DNA of 64,000 nucleotides from Prostheceraeus crozeri (taxonomy: Eukaryota > Platyhelminthes > Polycladida > Euryleptidae). Under the pieces are notes generated by a model. That model worked only from the letters and a program-made list of their open reading frames with translations. It was not told the origin of the DNA and did no database searches. Below are positions 1-15,000 of the stretch, piece after piece. The first letter of the stretch is position 1. The number at the start of each line of letters is the position of its first letter. The stretch is from positions 304,001 to 368,000 of the forward strand of contig CAJQUW010006111.1 of the NCBI GenBank assembly GCA_907163375.1, read 5' to 3'. Both the position numbers and the translations under genes were made by a program.

Positions 1-3000
1 CTCAGACATTGAAAATTAATCAGTCGATATCCGGGAGACTTTGACTGTTCTCATGACGATCATAGATATCTCAAATGATTCCTCAGACATTGAAAATTAA
101 TCGGTCGATATGCGGGTGACTTTGACCGTTCTCATGACGTTCATAGATATTTCAGATGATTTCTCAGACATTGAAAATTAATCAGTCGATATCCGGGTGA
201 CTTTGACCGTTCTCATGACGTTCATAGATATCTCAAATGATTTCTCAGACATTGAAAATTAATCAGTCGATATCCGGGTGACTTTGACCGTTCTCATGAC
301 GTTCATAGATATCTCAGATAATTCCTCAGACATTGAAAATTAATCAGTCGATATCCGGGTGACTTTGACCGTTCTCATGACGTTCATAGATATCTCAAAT
401 GATTTCTCAGACATTGAAAATTAATCAGTCGATATCCGGGTGACTTTGACCGTTCTCATGACGTTCATAGATATCTCAAATGATTTCTCAGACATTGAAA
501 ATTAATCAGTCGATATCCGGGTGACTTTGACCGTTCTCATGACGTTCATAGATATCTCAAATGATTCCTCAGACATTGAAAATTAATCAGTCGATATCCG
601 GGTGACTTTGACCGTTCTCATGACGTTCATAGATATCTCAAATGATTTCTCAGACATTGAAAATTAATCAGTCGATATCCGGGTGACTTTGACCGTTCTC
701 ATGACGTTCATAGATATCTCAAATGGTTCCTCAGACATTGAAAATTAATCGGTCGATATGCGGGTGACTTTGACCGTTCTCATGACGTTCATAGATATCT
801 CAAATGATTTCTCAGACATTGAAAATTAATCAGTCGATATCCGGGTGACTTTGACCGTTCTCATGACGTTCATAGATATCTCAAATGATTCCTCAGACAT
901 TGAAAATTAATCAGTCGATATCCGGGTGACTTTGACCGTTCTCATGACGTTCATAGATATCTCAGATAATTCCTCAGACATAGAAAATTAATCAGTCGAT
1001 ATCCGGGTGACTTTGACCGTTCTCATGACGTTCATAGATATCTCAAATGATTCCTCAGACATTGAAAATTAATCAGTCGATATCCGGGTGACTTTGACCG
1101 TTCTCATGACGTTCATAGATATCTCAAATGATTTCTCAGACATTGAAAATTAATCAGTCGATATCCGGGTGACTTTGACCGCTCTCATGACGTTCATAGA
1201 TATCTCAGATAATTCCTCAGACATTGAAAATTAATCAGTCGATATCCGGGTGACTTTGACCGTTCTCATGACGTTCATAGATATCTCAAATGATTCCTCA
1301 GACATTGAAAATTAATCAGTCGATATCCGGTGACTTTGACCGTTCTCATGACGTTCATAGATATCTCAAATGATTTCTCAGACATTGAAAATTAGTCGGT
1401 CGATATCCGGGTGACTTTGACCGTTCTCATGACGTTCATAGATATCTCAAATGATATCTCAGACATTGAAAATTAATCAGTCGATATGCGGGTGACTTTG
1501 ACCGGTCTCATGACGTTCATAGATATCTCAAATGATTCCTCAGACATTGAAAATTAATCAGTCGATATCCGGGAGACTTTGACTGTTCTCATGACGATCA
1601 TAGATATCTCAAATGATTCCTCAGACATTGAAAATTAATCGGTCGATATCCGGGTGACTTTGACCGTTCTCATGACGTTCATAGATATTTCAGATGATTT
1701 CTCAGACATTGAAAATTAATCAGTCGATATCCGGGTGACTTTGACCGTTCTCATGACGTTCATAGATATCTCAAATGATTTCTCAGACATTGAAAATTAA
1801 TCAGTCGATATCCGGGTGACTTTGACCGTTCTCATGACGTTCATAGATATCTCAGATAATTCCTCAGACATTGAAAATTAATCAGTCGATATCCGGGTGA
1901 CTTTGACCGTTCTCATGACGTTCATAGATATCTCAAATGATTTCTCAGACATTGAAAATTAATCAGTCGATATCCGGGTGACTTTGACCGTTCTCATGAC
2001 GTTCATAGATATCTCAAATGATTCCTCAGACATTGAAAATTAATCAGTCGATATCCGGGTGACTTTGACCGTTCTCATGACGTTCATAGATATCTCAAAT
2101 GATTTCTCAGACATTGAAAATTAATCAGTCGATATCCGGGTGACTTTGACCGTTCTCATGACGTTCATAGATATCTCAAATGATTCCTCGGACATTGAAA
2201 ATTAATCAGTCGATATCCGGGTGACTTTGACCGTTCTCATGACGTTCATAGATATCTCAGATAATTACTCAGAAATTGAAAATTAATAAGTCGATATCCG
2301 GTGACTTTGACCGTTCTCATGACGTTCATAGATATCTCAGATAATTCCTCAGACATTGAAAATTAATCAGTCGATATCCGGGTGACTTTGACCGTTCTCA
2401 TGACGTTCATAGATATCTCAAATGATTTCTCAGACATTGAAAATTAATCAGTCGATATCCGGGTGACTTTGACCGTTCTCATGACGTTCATAGATATCTC
2501 AAATGATTCCTCAGACATTGAAAATTAATCAGTCGATATCCGGGTGACTTTGACCGTTCTCATGACGTTCATAGATATCTCAAATGATTTCTCAGACATT
2601 GAAAATTAATCAGTCGATATCCGGGTGACTTTGACCGTTCTCATGACGTTCATAGATCTCTCAAATGGTTCCTCAGACATTGAAAATTAATCGGTCGATA
2701 TGCGGGTGACTTTGACCGTTTCTCATGACGTTCATAGATATCTCAAATGATTTCTCAGACATTGAAAATTAATCAGTCGATATCCGGGTGACTTTGACCG
2801 TTCTCATGACGTTCATAGATATCTCAAATGATTCCTCAGACATTGAAAATTAATCAGTCGATATCCGGGTGACTTTGACCGTTCTCATGACGTTCATAGA
2901 TATCTCAGATAATTCCTCAGACATTGAAAATTAATCAGTCGATATCCGGGTGACTTTGACCGTTCTCATGACGTTCATAGATATCTCAGATAATTCCTCA

Positions 3001-6000
3001 GACATTGAAAATTAATCAGTCGATATCCGGGTGACTTTGACCGTTCTCATGACGTTCATAGATATCTCAAATGATTCCTCAGACATCGAAAATTAATCAG
3101 TCGATATCCGGGTGACTTTGACCGTTCTCATGACGTTCATAGATATCTCAAATGATTCCTCAGGCATTGAAAATTAATCAGTCGATATCCGGGTGACTTT
3201 GACCGTTCTCATGACGTTCATAGATATATCAAATGATTCCTCAGACATTGAAAATTAATCAGTCGATATCCGGGTGACTTTGACCGTTCTCATGACGTTC
3301 ATAGATATCTCAAATGATTCCTCAGACATTGAAAATTAATCAGTCGATATCCGGGTGACTTTGACCGTTCTCATGACGTTCATAGATATCTCAAATGATT
3401 TCTCAGACATTGAAAATTAATCAGTCGATATCCGGGTGACTTTGACCGTTCTCATGACGTTCATAGATATCTCAAATGATTCCTCAGACATTGAAAATTA
3501 ATCAGTCGATATCCGGGTGACTTTGACCGTTCTCATGACGTTCATAGATATCTCAAATGATTTCTCAGACATTGAAAATTAATCAGTCGATATCCGGGTG
3601 ACTTTGACCGTTCTCATGACGTTCATAGATATCTCAGATAATTCCTCAGACATTGAAAATTAATCAGTCGATATCCGGGTGACTTTGACCGTTCTCATGA
3701 CGTTCATAGATATCTCAAATGATTTCTCAGACATTGAAAATTAATCAGTCGATATCCGGGTGACTTTGACCGTTCTCATGACGTTCATAGATATCTCAAA
3801 TGATTCCTCAGACATTGAAAATTAATCAGTCGATATCCGGGTGACTTTGACCGTTCTCATGACGTTCATAGATATCTCAAATGATTTCTCAGACATTGAA
3901 AATTAATCAGTCGATATCCGGGTGACTTTGACCGTTCTCATGACGTTCATAGATATCTCAAATGGTTCCTCAGACATTGAAAATTAATCAGTCGATATCC
4001 GGGTGACTTTGACCGTTCTCATGACGTTCATAGATATCTCAGATAATTCCTCAGACATTGAAAATTAATCAGTCGATATCCGGGTGACTTTCACCGTTCT
4101 CATGACGTTCATAGATATCTCAAATGATTCCTCAGACATCGCGAAAATTAATCAGTCGATATCCGGGTGACTTTGACCGTTCTCATGACGTTCATAGATA
4201 TCTCAAATGATTCCTCAGGCATTGAAAATTAATCAGTCGATATCCGGGTGACTTTGACCGTTCTCATGACGTTCATAGATATCTCAAATGATTCCTCAGA
4301 CATTGAAAATTAATCAGTCGATATCCGGGTGACTTTGACCGTTCTCATGACGTTCATAGATATCTCAAATGATTCCTCAGACATTGAAAATTAATCAGTC
4401 GATATCCGGGTGACTTTGACCGTTCTCATGACGTTCATAGATATCTCAAATGATTTCTCAGACATTGAAAATTAATCAGTCGATATCCGGGTGACTTTGA
4501 CCGTTCTCATGACGTTCATAGATATCTCAAATGATTCCTCAGACATTGAAAATTAATCAGTCGATATCCGGGTGACTTTGACCGTTCTCATGACGTTCAT
4601 AGATATCTCAAATGATTTCTCAGACATTGAAAATTAGTCGGTCGATATCCGGGTGACTTTGACCGTTCTCATGACGTTCATAGATATCTCAAATGATATC
4701 TCAGACATTGAAAATTAATCAGTCGATATGCGGGTGACTTTGACCGGTCTCATGACGTTCATAGATATCTCAAATGATTCCTCAGACATTGAAAATTAAT
4801 CAGTCGATATCCGGGAGACTTTGACTGTTCTCATGACGATCATAGATATCTCAAATGATTCCTCAGACATTGAAAATTAATCGGTCGATATGCGGGTGAC
4901 TTTGACCGTTCTCATGACGTTCATAGATATTTCAGATGATTTCTCAGACATTGAAAATTAATCAGTCGATATCCGGGTGACTTTGACCGTTCTCATGACG
5001 TTCATAGATATCTCAAATGATTTCTCAGACATTGAAAATTAATCAGTCGATATCCGGGTGACTTTGACCGTTCTCATGACGTTCATAGATATCTCAGATA
5101 ATTCCTCAGACATTGAAAATTAATCAGTCGATATCCGGTGACTTTGACCGTTCTCATGACGTTCATAGATATCTCAAATGATTTCTCAGACATTGAAAAT
5201 TAATCAGTCGATATCCGGGTGACTTTGACCGTTCTCATGACGTTCATAGATATCTCAAATGATTCCTCAGACATTGAAAATTAATCAGTCGATATCCGGG
5301 TGACTTTGACCGTTCTCATGACGTTCATAGATATCTCAAATGATTTCTCAGACATTGAAAATTAATCAGTCGATATCCGGGTGACTTTGACCGTTCTCAT
5401 GACGTTCATAGATATCTCAAATGATTCCTCGGACATTGAAAATTAATCAGTCGATATCCGGGTGACTTTGACCGTTCTCATGACGTTCATAGATATCTCA
5501 GATAATTCCTCAGACATTGAAAATTAATCAGTCGATATCCGGTGACTTTGACCGTTCTCATGACGTTCATAGATATCTCAGATAATTCCTCAGACATTGA
5601 AAATTAATCAGTCGATATCCGGGTGACTTTGACCGTTCTCATGACGTTCATAGATATCTCAAATGATTTCTCAGACATTGAAAATTAATCAGTCGATATC
5701 CGGGTGACTTTGACCGTTCTCATGACGTTCATAGATATCTCAAATGATTCCTCAGACATTGAAAATTAATCAGTCGATATCCGGGTGACTTTGACCGTTC
5801 TCATGACGTTCATAGATATCTCAAATGATTTCTCAGACATTGAAAATTAATCAGTCGATATCCGGGTGACTTTGACCGTTCTCATGACGTTCATAGATCT
5901 CTCAAATGGTTCCTCAGACATTGAAAATTAATCGGTCGATATGCGGGTGACTTTGACCGTTCTCATGACGTTCATAGATATCTCAAATGATTTCTCAGAC

Positions 6001-9000
6001 ATTGAAAATTAATCAGTCGATATCCGGGTGACTTTGACCGTTCTCATGACGTTCATAGATATCTCAAATGATTCCTCAGACATTGAAAATTAATCAGTCG
6101 ATATCCGGGTGACTTTGACCGTTCTCATGACGTTCATAGATATCTCAGATAATTCCTCAGACATTGAAAATTAATCAGTCGATATCCGGGTGACTTTGAC
6201 CGTTCTCATGACGTTCATAGATATCTCAGATAATTCCTCAGACATTGAAAATTAATCAGTCGATATCCGGGTGACTTTGACCGTTCTCATGACGTTCATA
6301 GATATCTCAAATGATTCCTCAGACATCGAAAATTAATCAGTCGATATCCGGGTGACTTTGACCGTTCTCATGACGTTCATAGATATCTCAAATGATTCCT
6401 CAGGCATTGAAAATTAATCAGTCGATATCCGGGTGACTTTGACCGTTCTCATGACGTTCATAGATATCTCAAATGATTCCTCAGACATTGAAAATTAATC
6501 AGTCGATATCCGGGTGACTTTGACCGTTCTCATGACGTTCATAGATATCTCAAATGATTCCTCAGACATTGAAAATTAATCAGTCGATATCCGGGTGACT
6601 TTGACCGTTCTCATGACGTTCATAGATATCTCAAATGATTTCTCAGACATTGAAAATTAATCAGTCGATATCCGGGTGACTTTGACCGTTCTCATGACGT
6701 TCATAGATATCTCAAATGATTCCTCAGACATTGAAAATTAATCAGTCGATATCCGGGTGACTTTGACCGTTCTCATGACGTTCATAGATATCTCAAATGA
6801 TTTCTCAGACATTGAAAATTAATCAGTCGATATCCGGGTGACTTTGACCGTTCTCATGACGTTCATAGATATCTCAAATGGTTCCTCAGACATTGAAAAT
6901 TAATCGGTCGATATGCGGGTGACTTTGACCGTTCTCATGACGTTCATAGATATCTCAAATGATTTCTCAGACATTGAAAATTAATCAGTCGATATCCGGG
7001 TGACTTTGACCGTTCTCATGACGTTCATAGATATCTCAAATGATTCCTCAGACATTGAAAATTAATCAGTCGATATCCGGGTGACTTTGACCGTTCTCAT
7101 GACGTTCATAGATATCTCAGATAATTCCTCAGACATAGAAAATTAATCAGTCGATATCCGGGTGACTTTGACCGTTCTCATGACGTTCATAGATATCTCA
7201 AATGATTCCTCAGACATTGAAAATTAATCAGTCGATATCCGGGTGACTTTGACCGTTCTCATGACGTTCATAGATATCTCAAATCATTTCTCAGACATTG
7301 AAAATTAATCAGTCGATATCCGGGCGACTTTGACCGCTCTCATGACGTTCATAGATATCTCAGATAATTCCTCAGACATTGAAAATTAATCAGTCGATAT
7401 CCGGGTGACTTTGACCGTTCTCATGACGTTCATAGATATCTCAAATGATTCCTCAGACATTGAAAATTAATCAGTCGATATCCGGGTGACTTTGACCGTT
7501 CTCATGACGTTCATAGATATCTCAAATGATTTCTCAGACATTGAAAATTAGTCGTCGATATCCGGGTGACTTTGACCGTTCTCATGACGTTCATAGATAT
7601 CTCAAATGATATCTCAGACATTGAAAATTAATCAGTCGATATGCGGGTGACTTTGACCGGTCTCATGACGTTCATAGATATCTCAAATGATTCCTCAGAC
7701 ATTGAAAATTAATCAGTCGATATCCGGGTGACTTTGACCGTTCTCATGACGTTCATAGATATCTCAAATGATTCCTCAGACATTGAAAATTAATCAGTCG
7801 ATATCCGGGTGACTTTGACCGTTCTCATGACGTTCATAGATATCTCAAATGATTCCTCAGACATTGAAAATTAATCAGTCGATATCCGGGTGACTTTGAC
7901 CGTTCTCATGACGTTCATAGATATCTCAAATGATTTCTCAGACATTGAAAATTAATCAGTCGATATCCGGGTGACTTTGACCGTTCTCATGACGTTCATA
8001 GATATCTCAAATGATTCCTCAGACATTGAAAATTAATCAGTCGATATCCGGGTGACTTTGACCGTTCTCATGACGTTCATAGATATCTCAAATGATTTCT
8101 CAGACATTGAAAATTAATCAGTCGATATCCGGGTGACTTTGACCGTTCTCATGACGTTCATAGATATCTCAAATGGTTCCTCAGACATTGAAAATTAATC
8201 GGTCGATATGCGGGTGACTTTGACCGTTCTCATGACGTTCATAGATATCTCAAATGATTTCTCAGACATTGAAAATTAATCAGTCGATATCCGGGTGACT
8301 TTGACCGTTCTCATGACGTTCATAGATATCTCAAATGATTCCTCAGACATTGAAAATTAATCAGTCGATATCCGGGTGACTTTGACCGTTCTCATGACGT
8401 CATAGATATCTCATATAATTCCTCAGACCTAGAAAATTAATCAGTCGATATCCGGGTGACTTTGACCGTTCTCATGACGTTCATAGATATCTCAAATGAT
8501 TCCTCAGACATTGAAAATTAATCAGTCGATATCCGGGTGACTTTGACCGTTCTCATGACGTTCATAGATATCTCAAATGATTTCTCAGACATTGAAAATT
8601 AATCAGTCGATATCCGGGCGACTTTGACCGTTCTCATGACGTTCATAGATATCTCAGATAATTCCTCAGACATTGAAAATTAATCAGTCGATATCCGGGT
8701 GACTTTGACCGTTCTCATGACGTTCATAGATATCTCAAATGATTCCTCAGACATTGAAAATTAATCAGTCGATATCCGGGTGACTTTGACCGTTCTCATG
8801 ACGTTCATAGATATCTCAAATGATTCCTCAGACATTGAAAATTAATCAGTCGATATCCGGGTGACTTTGACCGTTCTCATGACGTTCATAGATATCTCAA
8901 ATGATTCCTCAGACATTGAAAATTAATCAGTCGATATCCGGGTGACTTTGACCGTTCTCATGACGTTCATAGATATCTCAAATGATTTCTCAGACATTGA

Positions 9001-12000
9001 AAATTAATCAGTCGATATCCGGGTGACTTTGACCGTTCTCATGACGTTCATAGATATCTCAAATGATTCCTCGGACATTGAAAATTAATCAGTCGATATC
9101 CGGGTGACTTTGACCGTTCTCATGACGTTCATAGATATCTCAGATAATTCCTCAGACATTGAAAATTAATCAGTCGATATCCGGGTGACTTTGACCGTTC
9201 TCATGACGTTCATAGATATCTCAGATAATTCCTCAGACATTGAAAATTAATCAGTCGATATCCGGGTGACTTTGACCGTTCTCATGACGTTCATAGATAT
9301 CTCAAATGATTTCTCAGACATTGAAAATTAATCAGTCGATATCCGGGTGACTTTGACCGTTCTCATGACGTTCATAGATATCTCAAATGATTCCTCAGAC
9401 ATTGAAAATTAATCAGTCGATATCCGGGTGACTTTGACCGTTCTCATGACGTTCATAGATATCTCAAATGATTTCTCAGACATTGAAAATTAATCAGTCG
9501 ATATCCGGGTGACTTTGACCGTTCTCATGACGTTCATAGATCTCTCAAATGGTTCCTCAGACATTGAAAATTAATCGGTCGATATGCGGGTGACTTTGAC
9601 CGTTCTCATGACGTTCATAGATATCTCAAATGATTTCTCAGACATTGAAAATTAATCAGTCGATATCCGGGTGACTTTGACCGTTCTCATGACGTTCATA
9701 GATATCTCAAATGATTCCTCAGACATTGAAAATTAATCAGTCGATATCCGGGTGACTTTGACCGTTCTCATGACGTTCATAGATATCTCAGATAATTCCT
9801 CAGACATTGAAAATTAATCAGTCGATATCCGGGTGACTTTGACCGTTCTCATGACGTTCATAGATATCTCAGATAATTCCTCAGACATTGAAAAATTAAT
9901 CAGTCGATATCCGGGTGACTTTCACCGTTCTCATGACGTTCATAGATATCTCAAATGATTCCTCAGACATCGAAAATTAATCAGTCGATATCCGGGTGAC
10001 TTTGACCGTTCTCATGACGTTCATAGATATCTCAAATGATTCCTCAGGCATTGAAAATTAATCAGTCGATATCCGGGTGACTTTGACCGTTCTCATGACG
10101 TTCATAGATATCTCAAATGATTCCTCAGACATTGAAAATTAATCAGTCGATATCCGGTGACTTTGACCGTTCTCATGACGTTCATAGATATCTCAAATGA
10201 TTCCTCAGACATTGAAAATTAATCAGTCGATATCCGGGTGACTTTGACCGTTCTCATGACGTTCATAGATATCTCAAATGATTTCTCAGACATTGAAAAT
10301 TAATCAGTCGATATCCGGGTGACTTTGACCGTTCTCATGACGTTCATAGATATCTCAAATGATTCCTCAGACATTGAAAATTAATCAGTCGATATCCGGG
10401 TGACTTTGACCGTTCTCATGACGTTCATAGATATCTCAAATGATTTCTCAGACATTGAAAATTAATCAGTCGATATCCGGTGACTTTGACCGTTCTCATG
10501 ACGTTCATAGATATCTCAAATGGTTCCTCAGACATTGAAAATTAATCGGTCGATATGCGGGTGACTTTGACCGTTCTCATGACGTTCATAGATATCTCAA
10601 ATGATTTCTCAGACATTGAAAATTAATCAGTCGATATCCGGGTGACTTTGACCGTTCTCATGACGTTCATAGATATCTCAAATGATTCCTCAGACATTGA
10701 AAATTAATCAGTCGATATCCGGGTGACTTTGACCGTTCTCATGACGTTCATAGATATCTCAGATAATTCCTCAGACATAGAAAATTAATCAGTCGATATC
10801 CGGGTGACTTTGACCGTTCTCATGACGTTCATAGATATCTCAAATGATTCCTCAGACATTGAAAATTAATCAGTCGATATCCGGGTGACTTTGACCGTTC
10901 TCATGACGTTCATAGATATCTCAAATCATTTCTCAGACATTGAAAATTAATCAGTCGATATCCGGGCGACTTTGACCGCTCTCATGACGTTCATAGATAT
11001 CTCAGATAATTCCTCAGACATTGAAAATTAATCAGTCGATATCCGGGTGACTTTGACCGTTCTCATGACGTTCATAGATATCTCAAATGATTCCTCAGAC
11101 ATTGAAAATTAATCAGTCGATATCCGGGTGACTTTGACCGTTCTCATGACGTTCATAGATATCTCAAATGATTTCTCAGACATTGAAAATTAGTCGGTCG
11201 ATATCCGGGTGACTTTGACCGTTCTCATGACGTTCATAGATATCTCAAATGATATCTCGACATTGAAAATTAATCAGTCGATATGCGGGTGACTTTGACC
11301 GGTCTCATGACGTTCATAGATATCTCAAATGATTCCTCAGACATTGAAAATTAATCAGTCGATATCCGGGTGACTTTGACCGTTCTCATGACGTTCATAG
11401 ATATCTCAAATGATTCCTCAGACATTGAAAATTAATCAGTCGATATCCGGGTGACTTTGACCGTTCTCATGACGTTCATAGATATCTCAAATGATTCCTC
11501 AGACATTGAAAATTAATCAGTCGATATCCGGGTGACTTTGACCGTTCTCATGACGTTCATAGATATCTCAAATGATTTCTCAGACATTGAAAATTAATCA
11601 GTCGATATCCGGGTGACTTTGACCGTTCTCATGACGTTCATAGATATCTCAAATGATTCCTCAGACATTGAAAATTAATCAGTCGATATCCGGGTGACTT
11701 TGACCGTTCTCATGACGTTCATAGATATCTCAAATGATTTCTCAGACATTGAAAATTAATCAGTCGATATCCGGGTGACTTTGACCGTTCTCATGACGTT
11801 CATAGATATCTCAAATGGTTCCTCAGACATTGAAAATTAATCGGTCGATATGCGGGTGACTTTGACCGTTCTCATGACGTTCATAGATATCTCAAATGAT
11901 TTCTCAGACATTGAAAATTAATCAGTCGATATCCGGGTGACTTTGACCGTTCTCATGACGTTCATAGATATCTCAAATGATTCCTCAGACATTGAAAATT

Positions 12001-15000
12001 AATCAGTCGATATCCGGGTGACTTTGACCGTTCTCATGACGTTCATAGATATCTCAGATAATTCCTCAGACATAGAAAATTAATCAGTCGATATCCGGGT
12101 GACTTTGACCGTTCTCATGACGTTCATAGATATCTCAAATGATTCCTCAGACATTGAAAATTAATCAGTCGATATCCGGGTGACTTTGACCGTTCTCATG
12201 ACGTTCATAGATATCTCAAATGATTTCTCAGACATTGAAAATTAATCAGTCGATATCCGGGCGACTTTGACCGCTCTCATGACGTTCATAGATATCTCAG
12301 ATAATTCCTCAGACATTGAAAATTAATCAGTCGATATCCGGGTGACTTTGACCGTTCTCATGACGTTCATAGATATCTCAAATGATTCCTCAGACATTGA
12401 AAATTAATCAGTCGATATCCGGGTGACTTTGACCGTTCTCATGACGTTCATAGATATCTCAAATGATTTCTCAGACATTGAAAATTAGTCGGTCGATATC
12501 CGGGTGACTTTGACCGTTCTCATGACGTTCATAGATATCTCAAATGATATCTCAGACATTGAAAATTAATCAGTCGATATGCGGGTGACTTTGACCGGTC
12601 TCATGACGTTCATAGATATCTCAAATGATTCCTCAGACATTGAAAATTAATCAGTCGATATCCGGGAGACTTTGACTGTTCTCATGACGATCATAGATAT
12701 CTCAAATGATTCCTCAGACATTGAAAATTAATCGGTCGATATGCGGGTGACTTTGACCGTTCTCATGACGTTCATAGATATTTCAGATGATTTCTCAGAC
12801 ATTGAAAATTAATCAGTCGATATCCGGGTGACTTTGACCGTTCTCATGACGTTCATAGATATCTCAAATGATTTCTCAGACATTGAAAATTAATCAGTCG
12901 ATATCCGGGTGACTTTGACCGTTCTCATGACGTTCATAGATATCTCAGATAATTCCTCAGACATTGAAAATTAATCAGTCGATATCCGGGTGACTTTGAC
13001 CGTTCTCATGACGTTCATAGATATCTCAAATGATTTCTCAGACATTGAAAATTAATCAGTCGATATCCGGGTGACTTTGACCGTTCTCATGACGTTCATA
13101 GATATCTCAAATGATTCCTCAGACATTGAAAATTAATCAGTCGATATCCGGGTGACTTTGACCGTTCTCATGACGTTCATAGATATCTCAAATGATTTCT
13201 CAGACATTGAAAATTAATCAGTCGATATCCGGGTGACTTTGACCGTTCTCATGACGTTCATAGATATCTCAAATGATTCCTCGGACATTGAAAATTAATC
13301 AGTCGATATCCGGGTGACTTTGACCGTTCTCATGACGTTCATAGATATCTCAGATAATTCCTCAGACATTGAAAATTAATCAGTCGATATCCGGGTGACT
13401 TTGACCGTTCTCATGACGTTCATAGATATCTCAGATAATTCCTCAGACATTGAAAATTAATCAGTCGATATCCGGTGACTTTGACCGTTCTCATGACGTT
13501 CATAGATATCTCAAATGATTTCTCAGACATTGAAAATTAATCAGTCGATATCCGGGTGACTTTGACCGTTCTCATGACGTTCATAGATATCTCAAATGAT
13601 TCCTCAGACATTGAAAATTAATCAGTCGATATCCGGGTGACTTTGACCGTTCTCATGACGTTCATAGATATCTCAAATGATTTCTCAGACATTGAAAATT
13701 AATCAGTCGATATCCGGGTGACTTTGACCGTTCTCATGACGTTCATAGATCTCTCAAATGGTTCCTCAGACATTGAAAATTAATCGGTCGATATGCGGGT
13801 GACTTTGACCGTTCTCATGACGTTCATAGATATCTCAAATGATTTCTCAGACATTGAAAATTAATCAGTCGATATCCGGGTGACTTTGACCGTTCTCATG
13901 ACGTTCATAGATATCTCAAATGATTCCTCAGACATTGAAAATTAATCAGTCGATATCCGGGTGACTTTGACCGTTCTCATGACGTTCATAGATATCTCAG
14001 ATAATTCCTCAGACATTGAAAATTAATCAGTCGATATCCGGGTGACTTTGACCGTTCTCATGACGTTCATAGATATCTCAGATAATTCCTCAGACATTGA
14101 AAATTAATCAGTCGATATCCGGGTGACTTTGACCGTTCTCATGACGTTCATAGATATCTCAAATGATTCCTCAGGCATTGAAAATTAATCAGTCGATATC
14201 CGGGTGACTTTGACCGTTCTCATGACGTTCATAGATATCTCAAATGATTCCTCAGACATTGAAAATTAATCAGTCGATATCCGGGTGACTTTGACCGTTC
14301 TCATGACGTTCATAGATATCTCAAATGATTCCTCAGACATTGAAAATTAATCAGTCGATATCCGGGTGACTTTGACCGTTCTCATGACGTTCATAGATAT
14401 CTCAAATGATTTCTCAGACATTGAAAATTAATCAGTCGATATCCGGGTGACTTTGACCGTTCTCATGACGTTCATAGATATCTCAAATGATTCCTCAGAC
14501 ATTGAAAATTAATCAGTCGATATCCGGGAGACTTTGACTGTTCTCATGACGATCATAGATATCTCAAATGATTCCTCAGACATTGAAAATTAATCGGTCG
14601 ATATGCGGGTGACTTTGACCGTTCTCATGACGTTCATAGATATTTCAGATGATTTCTCAGACATTGAAAATTAATCAGTCGATATCCGGGTGACTTTGAC
14701 CGTTCTCATGACGTTCATAGATATCTCAAATGATTTCTCAGACATTGAAAATTAATCAGTCGATATCCGGGTGACTTTGACCGTTCTCATGACGTTCATA
14801 GATATCTCAGATAATTCCTCAGACATTGAAAATTAATCAGTCGATATCCGGGTGACTTTGACCGTTCTCATGACGTTCATAGATATCTCAAATGATTTCT
14901 CAGACATTGAAAATTAATCAGTCGATATCCGGGTGACTTTGACCGTTCTCATGACGTTCATAGATATCTCAAATGATTCCTCAGACATTGAAAATTAATC